A DNA stretch of 64,000 bases from Streptomyces guryensis (GTDB taxonomy: Bacteria > Actinomycetota > Actinomycetes > Streptomycetales > Streptomycetaceae), in the NCBI RefSeq assembly GCF_021261325.1, contig NZ_JAJSBI010000037.1, positions 23,726-87,725 of the forward strand, given 5' to 3'. Every line of letters starts with the position of its first letter. The stretch's first letter is position 1. This document shows positions 26,917 to 35,839 of the stretch, one piece after another. A model generated the notes under the pieces. The model was not told the origin of the DNA and searched no databases. It worked only from the letters and a program-made list of their open reading frames with translations. The position numbers were made by a program, and so were the translations under genes.

Positions 26917-27623
26917 ACCATCTTCCGCACCTACGGTGTCCCGCGCATCCACGCCGAACTGCGGCGTCTGGGGCGGCGGGTGAACCGCAAGCGCATCGCC
27001 CGAGTGATGCGCGAGCGCGACATCCGAGGCGTCACCCGGCGCAAGCGCCACTCGTTGACCCGGCCCGACAAGAAGGCGAAGCCGGCTCCTGATCTGATCG
27101 GCCGCGACTTCCACGCCGAGCGGCCCGGGATCAAGCTGGTCGGCGACATCACCTGCCTGCCCACCGCCGAGGGCTGGCTCTACCTCGCCTGCTGGCTGGA
27201 CCTGGCCACCCGCGAGGTCGTCGGTTATGCCATGGCCGATCATCACCGCGCCGAACTGGTCGTGGACGCCCTCGACATGGCCGACGGCCGAGGGAACCTG
27301 GAGCCCGGCTGTGTGATCCACAGTGACCGCGGCAGCGAATACACTTCGACCCAATTCCGCGACCGAATAAGGCAGTTGGGACTGCGGAGCAGCTGCGGAC
27401 GCACCGGATCCTGCTTCGACAACGCCGCCGCGGAGAGTTTCTGGGCCCTGCTCAAGGAAGAGATCGGCAACCGCATCTGACCCGACCGGGCCAGAGCCCG
27501 CGCCGAGGTCTTCACCTTCATCGAGACCTTCTGCAACCGCCGCCGCCTGCGCAAGCACAAGACCTTCGGCTACCTCACCCCGGCCGAGACCAGGCAGCGG
27601 CATCAACACGCCCTCGCGGGATA
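26917..27623 (+). mobile_element. IS3-family transposase (OrfB) remnant with internal stop
   Basis: The sequence begins within the N-terminal HTH_21 region (TYGVPRIHAELRRLGRRVNRKRIARVM) and runs through the rve integrase core. The DDE residues are visible (VGDITCLPT, IHSDRGSEYTS, ESFWALLKEE). A TGA at 27478-27480 replaces what is normally Trp in that motif region, and the reading frame then continues to the GYLTPAE tail. The 5' part is missing. It is inactive unless the stop is read through. Confidence 0.88.
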
Positions 27624-27631
27624 ACCAACGA

Positions 27632-28717
27632 GTGTCCAAGATCACGGGGAATCTTCACTCCTTCCGCTTCCCCAAGGGAGCCGACGCCCGCCAGCGGTGG
27701 GCACTGACCGTGGGACGGGACGGATTTACGCTGCTTCAGGCCCTCTACGCGCCTGACACACCAGCCTGGCTGTGTCACGTCGAGGAGGTGCAGGTCCTGC
27801 GGACCGCGTGGGTGCAGCAGTACCACCGCGACGAGAAGGGGGGTGCGCTGGCGGGAGGCAAGGACCTCCCGCCGGGCAGGCTGAGGCTGTCCAGCCCCTA
27901 CGACATCGATACCCGCTACAGCGTCAAGCGCGGCGCGGGCTGGGACGGCTACAAGGTTCACTTCACCGAGACGTGCGAGCCAAACGCCCTGCATCTGATC
28001 ACGAACGTGGTCACCACCGACGCCACCGTTCCCGACGTGGAGATCACGGCGCCCGTCCACGACGCGCTGGCCGCACGCCGCCTGCTGCCCGCTGTACATC
28101 TGGTCGACTCCGGCTATACCTCCGCCGCGCTGCTGGTGGCCGCCGCCGGGCAGAACATCGAGCTGATGGGGCCGGTCCGCGGCGATACCGCGGCCCAGGG
28201 CCGGGCCGGGGGCGGCCTGGGGCAGGACGCCTGCACCGTCGACTGGCCGGCCCTCACCGCCACCTGTCCCCGCGGGCAGCGCAGTATCAGCTGGTCCGCT
28301 CAGCGCAAGCCCACCGGCACCGAGATCATCCGGGTCCACTTCGCCAAGACCGACTGCGACGCCTGCCCGGTGCGCGCGGCGTGCACCAGTGCCAAGAGCA
28401 AGTGGGGCCGCAGCCTGCCCTTGCTCACCCAGCCCCAGCAGCAAGCTCTCGACCAACGCAGACGCGAGCAGAAGACCGACGAGTGGCAGGCCGCCTACGG
28501 CACCCGCGCCGGAGTCGAGGGCACCATCTCCCAGGCCGTCCGGGTGACACGGACACGCACCACCCCCTACCGCGGGCTGCGCAAGACCCACCTCGGTCAC
28601 GCCCTGATCGCCGCCGGACTCAACCTCTACCGCCTCGACGCCTGGTGGACCGGCACCCCCATCCGCACCACCCACATCAGCCGATTCGCCCACCTCGGCC
28701 TCGAACTGATCGCCTGA
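27632..28717 (+). mobile_element. IS1182-family transposase, N-terminally truncated
   Basis: An open frame of 361 codons. It contains DIDTRYSVKRGAGWDGYKVHFTETC (DDE core), HLVDSGYTSAALLV, the cysteine-containing CDACPVRAACT motif, and the C-terminal VEGTISQAVR and GLRKTHLGHALIAAGLNL. Full-length relatives are roughly 480-560 residues, so the N-terminal third is lost. The first codons after 27632 are probably foreign. No inverted repeats were found. Confidence 0.85.
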
Positions 28718-29008
28718 GCAACCGGATCCGCCAACAAAGTCCTGATCGTGCGTGCTGGAAGCCTAGAGAACTCCCATCATCGCAGGTCACAAGGCACTTC
28801 CTCGTTTCCCGGAGAAGTATCCACAGGCGGCAAGCCGGTGAATCCGGGCTCAGTCACGTCGCGCACCTTCAAGCACTTGGCACTGACGTACAAGAGATTA
28901 ACCCACCACCACATTACGGTTGGAATCGGCTGGCCACCGGGTTAGACGTGTATGCGGAGAGTGTCAGGCGCCACGCCTCGCACCATCCCCTACTGACAGG
29001 AGAACGAA

Positions 29009-29506
29009 ATGCGCTCATGGAACGTTTGGCTGACCGCACTGGGAACGGCGGCGCTACTGTCGACTACGGGGGTCGCTTCAGCGGCGGAGCATTCAACCGC
29101 GACGGGGAATTCGGTTGCAGCCGCCAAGGTGAAAGGCCCGGGCGAAATCAACACAGTCAGTACGATGGCGAACAGTGTCCAACCGAAGACACCGCCCCCC
29201 AACAAGACGTGCGGCTTTTTCAAGATCACCGGTCGTGGCGTGTGGAATTTTACCTCGAGGGGCGGCCAGAAGATTTGGATCGACGTCATCAACTCCAGCT
29301 TGGCGCCGGTGAACATCTCCGCGCAGCAGGTTTCTGGTGAAGTCGGAACCAACCTTTACAACGGTGTGTTGGGAATCAACGAGTCAACTACGTTTACAGC
29401 CACACTGTTTGGACAAGAACCAGTAACTTACAGTGACTTGAGGTTCGCCGTCGATGGCCCAAGCATCGGAACCATCGGCGTAAAAGTGCGGTCCTACATC
29501 TGCTGA
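29009..29506 (+). CDS. Small secreted protein of unknown function
   Basis: 165 residues from an ATG with ACAGGAG 6 nt before it. There is a clear signal peptide (WLTALGTAALLSTTGVASA). The mature domain of about 100 residues is beta-rich with a single Cys pair (TCGFFKITG; SYIC at the end). It is visibly more A/T-rich than its neighbours. No family is recognised; it could be a small adhesive or toxin-like domain. A terminator hairpin follows. It lies between two IS remnants, which suggests capture. Confidence 0.72.
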   Translation: MRSWNVWLTALGTAALLSTTGVASAAEHSTATGNSVAAAKVKGPGEINTVSTMANSVQPKTPPPNKTCGFFKITGRGVWNFTSRGGQKIWIDVINSSLAPVNISAQQVSGEVGTNLYNGVLGINESTTFTATLFGQEPVTYSDLRFAVDGPSIGTIGVKVRSYIC

Positions 29507-29528
29507 GTGAGTGCGTTGTGACAAAGGG

Positions 29529-29553
29529 AGCCCCTGTTCGATGAGCAGGGGCT
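29529..29553 (+). terminator. Terminator of the small secreted protein gene
   Basis: An 8-bp stem AGCCCCTG / CAGGGGCT with a 9-nt loop, followed by TCTTC, begins 22 nt after the stop codon. Confidence 0.7.
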
Positions 29554-29662
29554 TCTTCGTGTGCGGGGAATGATCGCGGAGGGGTAGGGGCAGGCAGCGG
29601 ACGGCTTCCGAGGTTTTCGTTTCGGGGTGACGTGGTCGTCGTGGGTGGTGTATGCCGGTCTC

Positions 29663-29905
29663 ATGCGGTATCTCGATGGGGGCGGCCTGACCGGGTGCGG
29701 CGGGCCCAGTGGGAGCGCGTGCGGTTCCAGGCCGCCGAGATGTTCGCGGCGGGGCTCAAGCCGCCGTAGGTCGCGAGGGCGTTACGGGTGTCGCGGAAGT
29801 CGGCCTATGCTTGGCGCGCCAGCTGGCGGGAGGGCGGGGTGGACGCGTTGCGGTCCAAGGGGCCCTCGGGGGTGGCGTCGAGGATGCGACCGTCCTGGCG
29901 GGCCT
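29663..29905 (+). mobile_element. IS630-type transposase N-terminal fragment
   Basis: MRYLDGGGLT, then after a shift ERVRFQAAEMFAAGLKPP, an in-frame stop, and VARALRVSRKSAYAWRASWREGG and LRSKGPSG: the helix-turn-helix start of a Streptomyces IS630-type transposase. It is broken by a stop and a frameshift, and is joined directly to the lectin-CHAP fragment. Confidence 0.8.
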
Positions 29906-29933
29906 GGCTTGCGGGGGCGTTGGGGGAGGGGCC

Positions 29934-30539
29934 ATGCAGGGCGACGGGAATCTGGTGGTCTACAGCAGCGCCAATAAAGCCCTCTGGGCGTCAAACACCA
30001 ACGCTCACGCCGGCGCTTATCTGACCCTTCAGAGTGACGGGAACACCGTCGTCTACAGCAACACCAACAAACCCTTGTGGGCCGCGGGCACCAACATCGT
30101 TGTCGGCGGCAGCAACGACTACCCGTACGCCAACAGCAGCATCGATGTCAGCGACGGAGCGGGCTTCCTGACCAGAGAGTGCACTTCGTTCGTCGCCTGG
30201 CGGATACGCCACAACCTCAAGATCGCAGACTTCAGCAATGGCTGGCGCGGCGGCTGGTTCGGCCACGCCGGAACCTGGGTGGCAAACGCGCGCAACCTCG
30301 GCCTGGTCGTCAACAGCACGCCCGCGGTGAACAGCGTCGCCGTCCTGCCGACGGGAGTCGATGGTGCAGGCTCCATGGGCCATGTTGGCTTCGTGCTGGG
30401 CGTGGGCAACGGCACGGTCGACGTAGAGGACTACAACTACGCCGACAGCTATGCTCGACGGCCGCGTCCTGCGCTCCCGCAGCATCGATTCGTGGCCTTG
30501 ATCGAAAAATGGGTAGTTTCCGCCTGCCACCTGCGGTGA
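29934..30539 (+). pseudogene. Truncated bulb-lectin plus CHAP amidase protein
   Basis: The frame encodes B-lectin repeats with the QxDxNxVxY motif (MQGDGNLVVY, LQSDGNTVVY), then a CHAP domain with the catalytic Cys in RECTSFVAWRI and His in GHVGFVLGV, ending near VDVEDYNYADSY. CHAP domains cleave peptidoglycan cross-links. The signal peptide and the first lectin repeat are missing at the junction with the IS630 fragment, and the C-terminus runs into IS4 sequence. A chance GGGGGAGG lies just before the ATG at 29934, so a cytoplasmic product could still be made. Confidence 0.78.
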
Positions 30540-30890
30540 TAGAGATCAACGAGCTCGGCGGCCGGAAAGCGGACGGGGTCCAGCAGGTTTGTGATCAGCC
30601 GCCACTGCTCGGTGCGGACGGTGCCATCGGCCGAGGTGGCGGTGAGGGTCGCCTCGATCACGCGCACCGACAGCAGTACCCCGGCCTGCCCGGGGCGGGC
30701 GACGGGCCCGGCAAGCGCCTCGAACGGACGCCGCAGAGGTGCAGCCCCCACCCTGCGCATAGCCGCGTCACCGAAGAGACCGCAGGACGCACCAGGGCCA
30801 GCGGGGTCAGGGCGGCGGTCAGCTTGGACTACACCGTGCGGTACGAGCGGTGTTCGAACAGCGCGAGAGCGAGGACGAAGTACACCCCCA
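30455..30890 (-). mobile_element. IS4-family transposase remnant
   Basis: The reverse strand begins VYFVLALALFEHRSYRTV, then a stop, SKLTAALTPLALVRPAVS, RRVGAAPLRRPFEALAGPVA, and jumps across a large deletion to VRVIEATLTATSADGTVRTEQWRLITNL and LVDLYHRRWQAETTHFSIKAT. The usual next piece, TMLDGRVLRSR, is present but on the opposite strand (about 30450-30483), a micro-inversion. It is inactive. Confidence 0.78.
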
Positions 30891-30892
30891 CC

Positions 30893-31150
30893 AGCGTCCT
30901 GAACGTCGGCGAGTTGCCCGACCCCCAGCCCGGCGACGGGTGAGGTCCGCTTCCGCGTGACCGTCTCCGGTGTCAACCGCGGCGACACCAAGAAACGGCG
31001 TGGCTGGCTCGGCTCATCGATGCCCCTACCCTCGCGTCACGTCATTCCGCACAGTGACGCCGCCGGCGTGGTCGACGCTGTCGGAAGCGGAGTCGACGCC
31101 CGCCGCGTGGGGCAGCGGGTATGGATATACGGGGCGGGCGGGCAGACCCC
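30893..31150 (+). pseudogene. 5' fragment of a zinc-type alcohol dehydrogenase/quinone reductase gene
   Basis: VGELPDPQPGDG, then after a one-base shift EVRFRVTVSGVNRGDTKKRRGW, IPHSDAAGVVDAVGSGVD and GQRVWIYGA. This is the GroES-like N-terminal domain of medium-chain dehydrogenases (quinone oxidoreductase type). Only about 85 residues remain and the nucleotide-binding domain is absent. Confidence 0.8.
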
Positions 31151-31208
31151 CGGCCGTCGTCCCGCACGCTGGCTGAAAATGCCTCCGAGGAGAGTGGGAA
31201 CAAGGAGT

Positions 31209-32015
31209 TCAGTCCCACTGGGTGTTGTGGTTCAGGAGGCGGTTGTGGGCGTCGTATTCATCCACCGCGGCGATGGTCTGTCCGGAGGCGATGGGGATTG
31301 CGTAGGCACGGTAGGCGGTGCCGGGGACGGCGGTCACCTTCGCGGTCGCGTGCCGGCCGTCGCGGAAGGTCATCGTGGCATGGGCGACGGCGGCGTCGGG
31401 ATGGACCAGGAACAGCCGACTGCCGGTGGTGCCCTTGTCGGTGTTGCCCTCCAGTGAGGCGCCGGTGGGGTGGTCGGTGTCGCGGGCGCCGTCGACCATG
31501 GTGCAGCCTGCCCAGGGGTCGGTTGTATGTCCCTCCGGCGCGCCGTCGATGACGACGTTCGTGCACAGCAGGCTGTGCCCCTTGAGTGCCGGGCTGTGCA
31601 GCAAGCCGGGCGGAGAGGGCGGGGTGAAGCCCTTGGGGAACGTGGCGTAGTACGTCAGCGTCACCGACCACGGCTTGCCTCCCAGCACACCCCGCCCCAC
31701 CACAACACTCCGCGGCACCGTCGATGGAGAGGGCCGGGGGGAGGAAGCGGTGGTTGTCTGCTGCTGCGGGCGAATACTCTCCGCCTCAGTGCCGCGTAGG
31801 AAAAGAGTCACGGTCAGGCAGACGGCGAGGACTGCACCTGCGGACGCCACGGCGGCGCGGCGGCGGGCGCGGCGAGACCGGCCGGCCTTGAGGATCTGCT
31901 GCACGGGGACGGCGGACGGCTGCCGATGGTAGGCCATGCGTGTCAGAGCGCGGCGCAGGGCCTGCTCATGCTGGGGGGTGCTGTCGCTGTCTGCTGCGGG
32001 GGACGGCCGGGTCAC
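31209..32015 (-). CDS. Membrane protein paired with ECF sigma factor; duplicated external domain
   Basis: 268 residues from a GTG overlapping the sigma stop (GTGA). The cytoplasmic N-terminus is about 50 residues and basic (SRRARRR), then one membrane helix (AAVASAGAVLAVCLTVTLFL) and a Ser/Thr/Pro linker. The C-terminal domain of about 165 residues starts at VVVGRGVLGGKPWSV and includes two Cys (LLCTNVV, WAGCTMV) and YDAHNRLLNHNTQW. From VVVGRG on, DNA and protein are identical to the secreted protein encoded at 32638. Likely a sensor or anti-sigma of the adjacent factor; the ligand is unknown. Confidence 0.8.
   Translation of the reverse strand: MTRPSPAADSDSTPQHEQALRRALTRMAYHRQPSAVPVQQILKAGRSRRARRRAAVASAGAVLAVCLTVTLFLRGTEAESIRPQQQTTTASSPRPSPSTVPRSVVVGRGVLGGKPWSVTLTYYATFPKGFTPPSPPGLLHSPALKGHSLLCTNVVIDGAPEGHTTDPWAGCTMVDGARDTDHPTGASLEGNTDKGTTGSRLFLVHPDAAVAHATMTFRDGRHATAKVTAVPGTAYRAYAIPIASGQTIAAVDEYDAHNRLLNHNTQWD
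31215..31710. repeat. 496-bp direct repeat, copy 1
   Basis: Reads identical by eye to 32644-33139 (offset 1429) from CCACTGGGTG to CAACACTC; outside these limits the copies diverge at once. It covers the 3' end of the membrane protein gene. Confidence 0.92.
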
Positions 32016-32587
32016 GGGGCATCTCCGAGGCTGGTGAGGGACTGGATGGCCAGTGCTGGGTGGGTTCTGAGCTTGGCCAGCGCACGCGAGGCCTGACTCT
32101 TGACCGTCCCCTCGGAGCAGCCCAGTGCATAAGCGACTTCTTCGATGCTCAGATCTTCCCAGTAGCGCAGTACGACGACGGTGCGCTGCCGCGGGGGCAA
32201 CTCGGCCAGAGCCCTGAGCAGCACATCCCGCTTTTCGCTGCCCGAGGCCTCATCGGGTTCCGTGGCGTCCGGCAGGAAGGGCATCAGCAGGTGCACGACG
32301 CGGTGCTTGCGATGGCGGCTGCGATTGTTGTTGATCAGGGCGCGTCGCACGTACGCGTCCGTCTCGTCCCTGCGCAGCCGCCGCCACTGCGTATACACCT
32401 TGATCAGCGTCGTCTGCACAAGGTCCTCGGCTTCGTGGAAGTCGCCGGTGAGCATGTAGGCGGTGCGCACCAGTTGCGACCAGCGCGTGGTGGCGAACTG
32501 GACGAATTCGGTGTCGTCGTCGCCGTTCCTGCCGAGGTACACGAAGTGCCTGTCCCTGCCGTCTGAGATCGTCGAAATGTCCTGCAT
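32012..32587 (-). CDS. ECF sigma factor, SigE-like subgroup
   Basis: 191 residues from ATG 32587 (MQDISTISDGRD); no good ribosome site is seen, so the start is uncertain. Region 2 is FATTRWSQLVRTAYMLTGDFHEAEDLVQTTLIKVYTQW. Region 4 is LPPRQRTVVVLRYWEDLSIEEVAYALGCSEGTVKSQASRAL. It resembles the small SigE-type ECF factors common in Streptomyces (SACE-type). The GTGA overlap couples it to the membrane protein. Its 5' region abuts the second copy of the 496-bp repeat, so the native promoter may have been replaced. Confidence 0.88.
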   Translation of the reverse strand: MQDISTISDGRDRHFVYLGRNGDDDTEFVQFATTRWSQLVRTAYMLTGDFHEAEDLVQTTLIKVYTQWRRLRRDETDAYVRRALINNNRSRHRKHRVVHLLMPFLPDATEPDEASGSEKRDVLLRALAELPPRQRTVVVLRYWEDLSIEEVAYALGCSEGTVKSQASRALAKLRTHPALAIQSLTSLGDAP

Positions 32588-32637
32588 CCCGTGGTCGGGG
32601 GCCGGTGGTCGGCCCCGGCCCCCGACCGGACACGGGG

Positions 32638-33333
32638 TCAGCGCCACTGGGTGTTGTGGTTCAGGAGGCGGTTGTGGGCGTCGTATTCATCCACCGCGGC
32701 GATGGTCTGTCCGGAGGCGATGGGGATTGCGTAGGCACGGTAGGCGGTGCCGGGGACGGCGGTCACCTTCGCGGTCGCGTGCCGGCCGTCGCGGAAGGTC
32801 ATCGTGGCATGGGCGACGGCGGCGTCGGGATGGACCAGGAACAGCCGACTGCCGGTGGTGCCCTTGTCGGTGTTGCCCTCCAGTGAGGCGCCGGTGGGGT
32901 GGTCGGTGTCGCGGGCGCCGTCGACCATGGTGCAGCCTGCCCAGGGGTCGGTTGTATGTCCCTCCGGCGCGCCGTCGATGACGACGTTCGTGCACAGCAG
33001 GCTGTGCCCCTTGAGTGCCGGGCTGTGCAGCAAGCCGGGCGGAGAGGGCGGGGTGAAGCCCTTGGGGAACGTGGCGTAGTACGTCAGCGTCACCGACCAC
33101 GGCTTGCCTCCCAGCACACCCCGCCCCACCACAACACTCGGCAGCGCTGGAGCTCCAGGCGGTGTGGGGTGGCCAACGGACTGCCGCGCAGCCGAGGCGG
33201 CGCGGTGGCTGACAGCGGGGGTGCTGGAGCGATGAGAGGTGTCGGAGGCGGCTGCAGCGGCAGCGGTGATGCCTACCGCCGCGACACCCGCAGCGACCGC
33301 GGTCGCGAGCTTCTTGACCCTTGTCACGGACAC
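32638..33333 (-). CDS. Secreted protein sharing the external domain of the sigma-linked membrane protein
   Basis: 231 residues from the GTG at 33333 with AAGGAG upstream; a second GTG two codons later is also possible. A signal peptide (VKKLATAVAAGVAAVGITAAAAAA) and a Ser/His/Pro linker precede the same C-terminal domain found in 31209-32015 (VVVGRGVLGGKPWSV to NHNTQW). So one domain is present as a membrane-tethered and as a free exported form. The stop lies just beyond the repeat edge. It may be a soluble competitor, a secreted effector that the membrane form mimics, or an accident of duplication. Confidence 0.8.
   Translation of the reverse strand: MSVTRVKKLATAVAAGVAAVGITAAAAAASDTSHRSSTPAVSHRAASAARQSVGHPTPPGAPALPSVVVGRGVLGGKPWSVTLTYYATFPKGFTPPSPPGLLHSPALKGHSLLCTNVVIDGAPEGHTTDPWAGCTMVDGARDTDHPTGASLEGNTDKGTTGSRLFLVHPDAAVAHATMTFRDGRHATAKVTAVPGTAYRAYAIPIASGQTIAAVDEYDAHNRLLNHNTQWR
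32644..33139. repeat. 496-bp direct repeat, copy 2
   Basis: Second copy of 31215-31710. The breakpoint at 33139 falls inside the coding region, in the linker before the shared domain, so the two proteins have different N-termini in frame with the same domain. Confidence 0.92.
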
Positions 33334-33839
33334 AGTTCTCCTTCTGCAGACGGGTAGATGAGGGAGTGGCGCCTCTCCGCCTTGGAATACTCCGTTCGCT
33401 TCCGGGAGGTTGCATGACCCGGACCGCCATGCATGGGTCAGGTGCTGGGAGCGTGGGCCGACGCGCCAGAAGGCGAGAGCCTGACACCCCCGATCGAGTT
33501 CGACGAGAGTCTTCGAACGGCAGGGCCGACAGGCAGAACGTTCCTTCTGCGGGAGGGCACCAAGGCGGCGAGCCCGCGACGTCCCGCGGCGAAGGGTAGG
33601 CAGCGTTACCACCGCTACAGCGTGATCGCGGACAGAGCAGCCAGGCGGGTAAGCGGCCACGTGAGGCGGTGGTCGGGCAGCGCGTCGTGTCGCGTTGCCG
33701 TCGATGCGGCCGGTGCCTGCGGCATACCAGAAGGACGCCGCAGGCGGGTGGATCAGCGGAAGTGGATGAACGACAGCCCGGCGGTGGCGATGGTGTGCCG
33801 GCTGTATGAGTAGTACTGGTAGCCGTCGGATGGCCTCGA
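33334..33839. other. Region upstream of the secreted protein gene, no gene recognised
   Basis: About 500 nt. The first part should hold the promoter of the secreted protein gene. From 33600 on the forward frames have short runs with no family match, and IS4-type sequence starts near 33840. I see no RNA gene or clear operator. Confidence 0.35.
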
Positions 33840-34107
33840 CCAGGAGGTCTACGCCCTGCTCACCGCCTACCAGGCTCTGATCCGCGCCGGCGACGACGCC
33901 CTGACCGGACGGCCGGAAGTACCCATGGAACGGATCAGTTTCACCGTCCTACTGGCCGCCGCAACCGACACCGTCACCGTCGGCCACGGAATCCTCCCCA
34001 GCACCCTCATCGACCTGGTCGGCACGATCGGCCACGCCACCCTGGGCGACCTCCTGCCCGCCCGCCGACGGCAACGAGTGAAGGCCCGCAACCGCGAGAA
34101 CCTCTGA
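33840..34107 (+). mobile_element. IS4-family transposase C-terminal fragment
   Basis: EVYALLTAYQALIRAGDD, then MERISFTVLLAAATDTVT, LVGTIGHATLGDLLPARRRQRVKARNREN. This is the typical C-terminal tail of Streptomyces IS4-type transposases after the catalytic domain. Nothing of the DDE core is left here. It may derive from the same element type as the fragment at 30455-30890. Confidence 0.75.
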
Positions 34108-34120
34108 ATGTTCCTCCTTC

Positions 34121-35839
34121 TCAGTCGTGAGGATTGATCGGATAGTCGATGTCGCGTTCGGCTGCCAGAGACAGGTATCTGGTGTTGAGGTCGCAACTGT
34201 TGCGTGGCGTTGTGAGGGGAAGGATGCAAGCCCTGTCTCCGGAGACGAAGGACTGAATCGACTTCAGGCGCTCCGTGGACGTGGCGTGTGCGGCTGCAAG
34301 GCCGATTGCCGTGCTGAGGAGATCGGTTTGGTTCACCGATTTTTGGGAGCGGTACGCCGCCCCTAGCTTCAACTGGCCTGCGAGGGTCTCGGCGGTGTGT
34401 CCCATGGCCGGGTCGCTGTCGGCCTTCGCCACTTCTGAGAAGGCCATCACGGAGGCGACATCAACGGGAGCCCGGGGTGCAAGCTGTGCGATCCTCGATC
34501 TCAGTGCCCGCTTGAGGGGGTGTTGATTGAGTAGGGCGAATCGGGCGGCCCAGTAAATGGGAAGGGGATTCGTTGGGGTGGCTTTAAGAGCTTGCTCTTC
34601 CAAGGCGGCGTGTATGCGGTAGGCGAGAGACTTCGGGAAAGGCACTCCCAGGAGTCGGGCCAGTGCTGCAACGTAAAAGGCGTTTGAAGAGTTCTTCACC
34701 AGCGTCGCGGATGCGGTGCCCTTGAGGTGGGTCACCCATTGCTGCGTAAGCGCCGCAAGCGCCGCTTCTCTCGCACTGTCTCCCCAGCTTCTGGTCAGAG
34801 CGAGGCCGTAGTAGGAGTCCTGCGGGTCAGGCATGGGACGTGGAACGCTGGGCCATCCGGTGGGGAGCACGTATGCGGTGATGAAGCGTTGCAAGGATGA
34901 TGCCGCCCGGTATCCCAGTTCCATGGCTTTCGCGGTGGTGTGAGGATCGGGACCGTACCGGGCTCTCAGTGCCAGCATTCCCGTTGAGTCCTGCAGAGAG
35001 GAGAACCAGCTCGCCGGAATATTCGGGACGGTCGTCCCGTTTTGCAGTGCAAGGCTGCGGACATCCGCGAGCGTTCCGATCTTGAATCCGTCCGCCGGGC
35101 CTGACGTACCGTGTTTCCATACGGCATCGACGAGATCATGAAGCGCTTTGGCGTGCTTTTGTCGATCCGCTCGTGGCAGGATCAGCGTGGCGGACTGCCA
35201 TACAGGGATGGATGAGTTGATGTCCTCGTTCCACCCGTTGTCAGTGGAACGAGCATAGCGATTGGATATGCCGTCGCGCACCTCGTCGGGAATTCTCGCG
35301 GAAATCTGGGAAATTATGTGGACTGCGGTGTAGGTGTCGGACCAGTTGGGCGTCGTCGTCGGGGACCCCCGGTAGAGCGACCCACTGCGCAGTTTCTCCG
35401 TGTTCGCTGCGATGCGGCTGGTGGGGACAGTCGCTCCGAGACTGCGCAGCCCCTGGACGGCGAGGGCGAGGTTGTCGAGTTGAGTCAGGGCTGGGTCGCC
35501 TGTCCCTGGGGACGTGGCGATCTGTGTGAGCCACCCCACGCAGCGCTTGCGGTCGAGTCCTCGTGGAAGTTCGCCGTTGTCCAGGGCGAGCCTGAGCGTC
35601 CAGGCAGTGGCGTAGAGCGAGGCGGGCGCAGAAGAAACCGGACCGCGGCCGTATCCGCCGGACTGTGGGCCTGTCTGGACCCACGCGGCGTCCACGGCGC
35701 GCTCAGCCGCAGTGGACAGTTCGGGCTCCTGGGGCACGGGCGACGATGTGCTGCACCCGCTCAGTACGGTGAGGAGGACGCTCAGGGCGCCGAGCAGGGT
35801 GGCTGCTCGGCGCCCTCGCGCCGCCAGTTGGCTGGTCAC
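34121..35839 (-). CDS. Lipoprotein with helical toroid-like domain
   Basis: 572 residues from a GTG that overlaps the stop of the preceding gene (GTGA). The signal ends in a lipobox LSGCS (Cys29). The mature part is helical with repeated aromatic helices (ASLYATAWTLRLALDNG, LDNLALAVQGLRSLG, DTYTAVHIISQI, DSYYGLALTRSWG), the pattern of alpha/alpha toroids such as terpene-cyclase-like proteins. No catalytic motif such as DxDD is seen. It is probably an outer-membrane-leaflet or cell-wall protein of unknown role, working with the small secreted protein encoded just before it. Confidence 0.72.
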   Translation of the reverse strand: MTSQLAARGRRAATLLGALSVLLTVLSGCSTSSPVPQEPELSTAAERAVDAAWVQTGPQSGGYGRGPVSSAPASLYATAWTLRLALDNGELPRGLDRKRCVGWLTQIATSPGTGDPALTQLDNLALAVQGLRSLGATVPTSRIAANTEKLRSGSLYRGSPTTTPNWSDTYTAVHIISQISARIPDEVRDGISNRYARSTDNGWNEDINSSIPVWQSATLILPRADRQKHAKALHDLVDAVWKHGTSGPADGFKIGTLADVRSLALQNGTTVPNIPASWFSSLQDSTGMLALRARYGPDPHTTAKAMELGYRAASSLQRFITAYVLPTGWPSVPRPMPDPQDSYYGLALTRSWGDSAREAALAALTQQWVTHLKGTASATLVKNSSNAFYVAALARLLGVPFPKSLAYRIHAALEEQALKATPTNPLPIYWAARFALLNQHPLKRALRSRIAQLAPRAPVDVASVMAFSEVAKADSDPAMGHTAETLAGQLKLGAAYRSQKSVNQTDLLSTAIGLAAAHATSTERLKSIQSFVSGDRACILPLTTPRNSCDLNTRYLSLAAERDIDYPINPHD

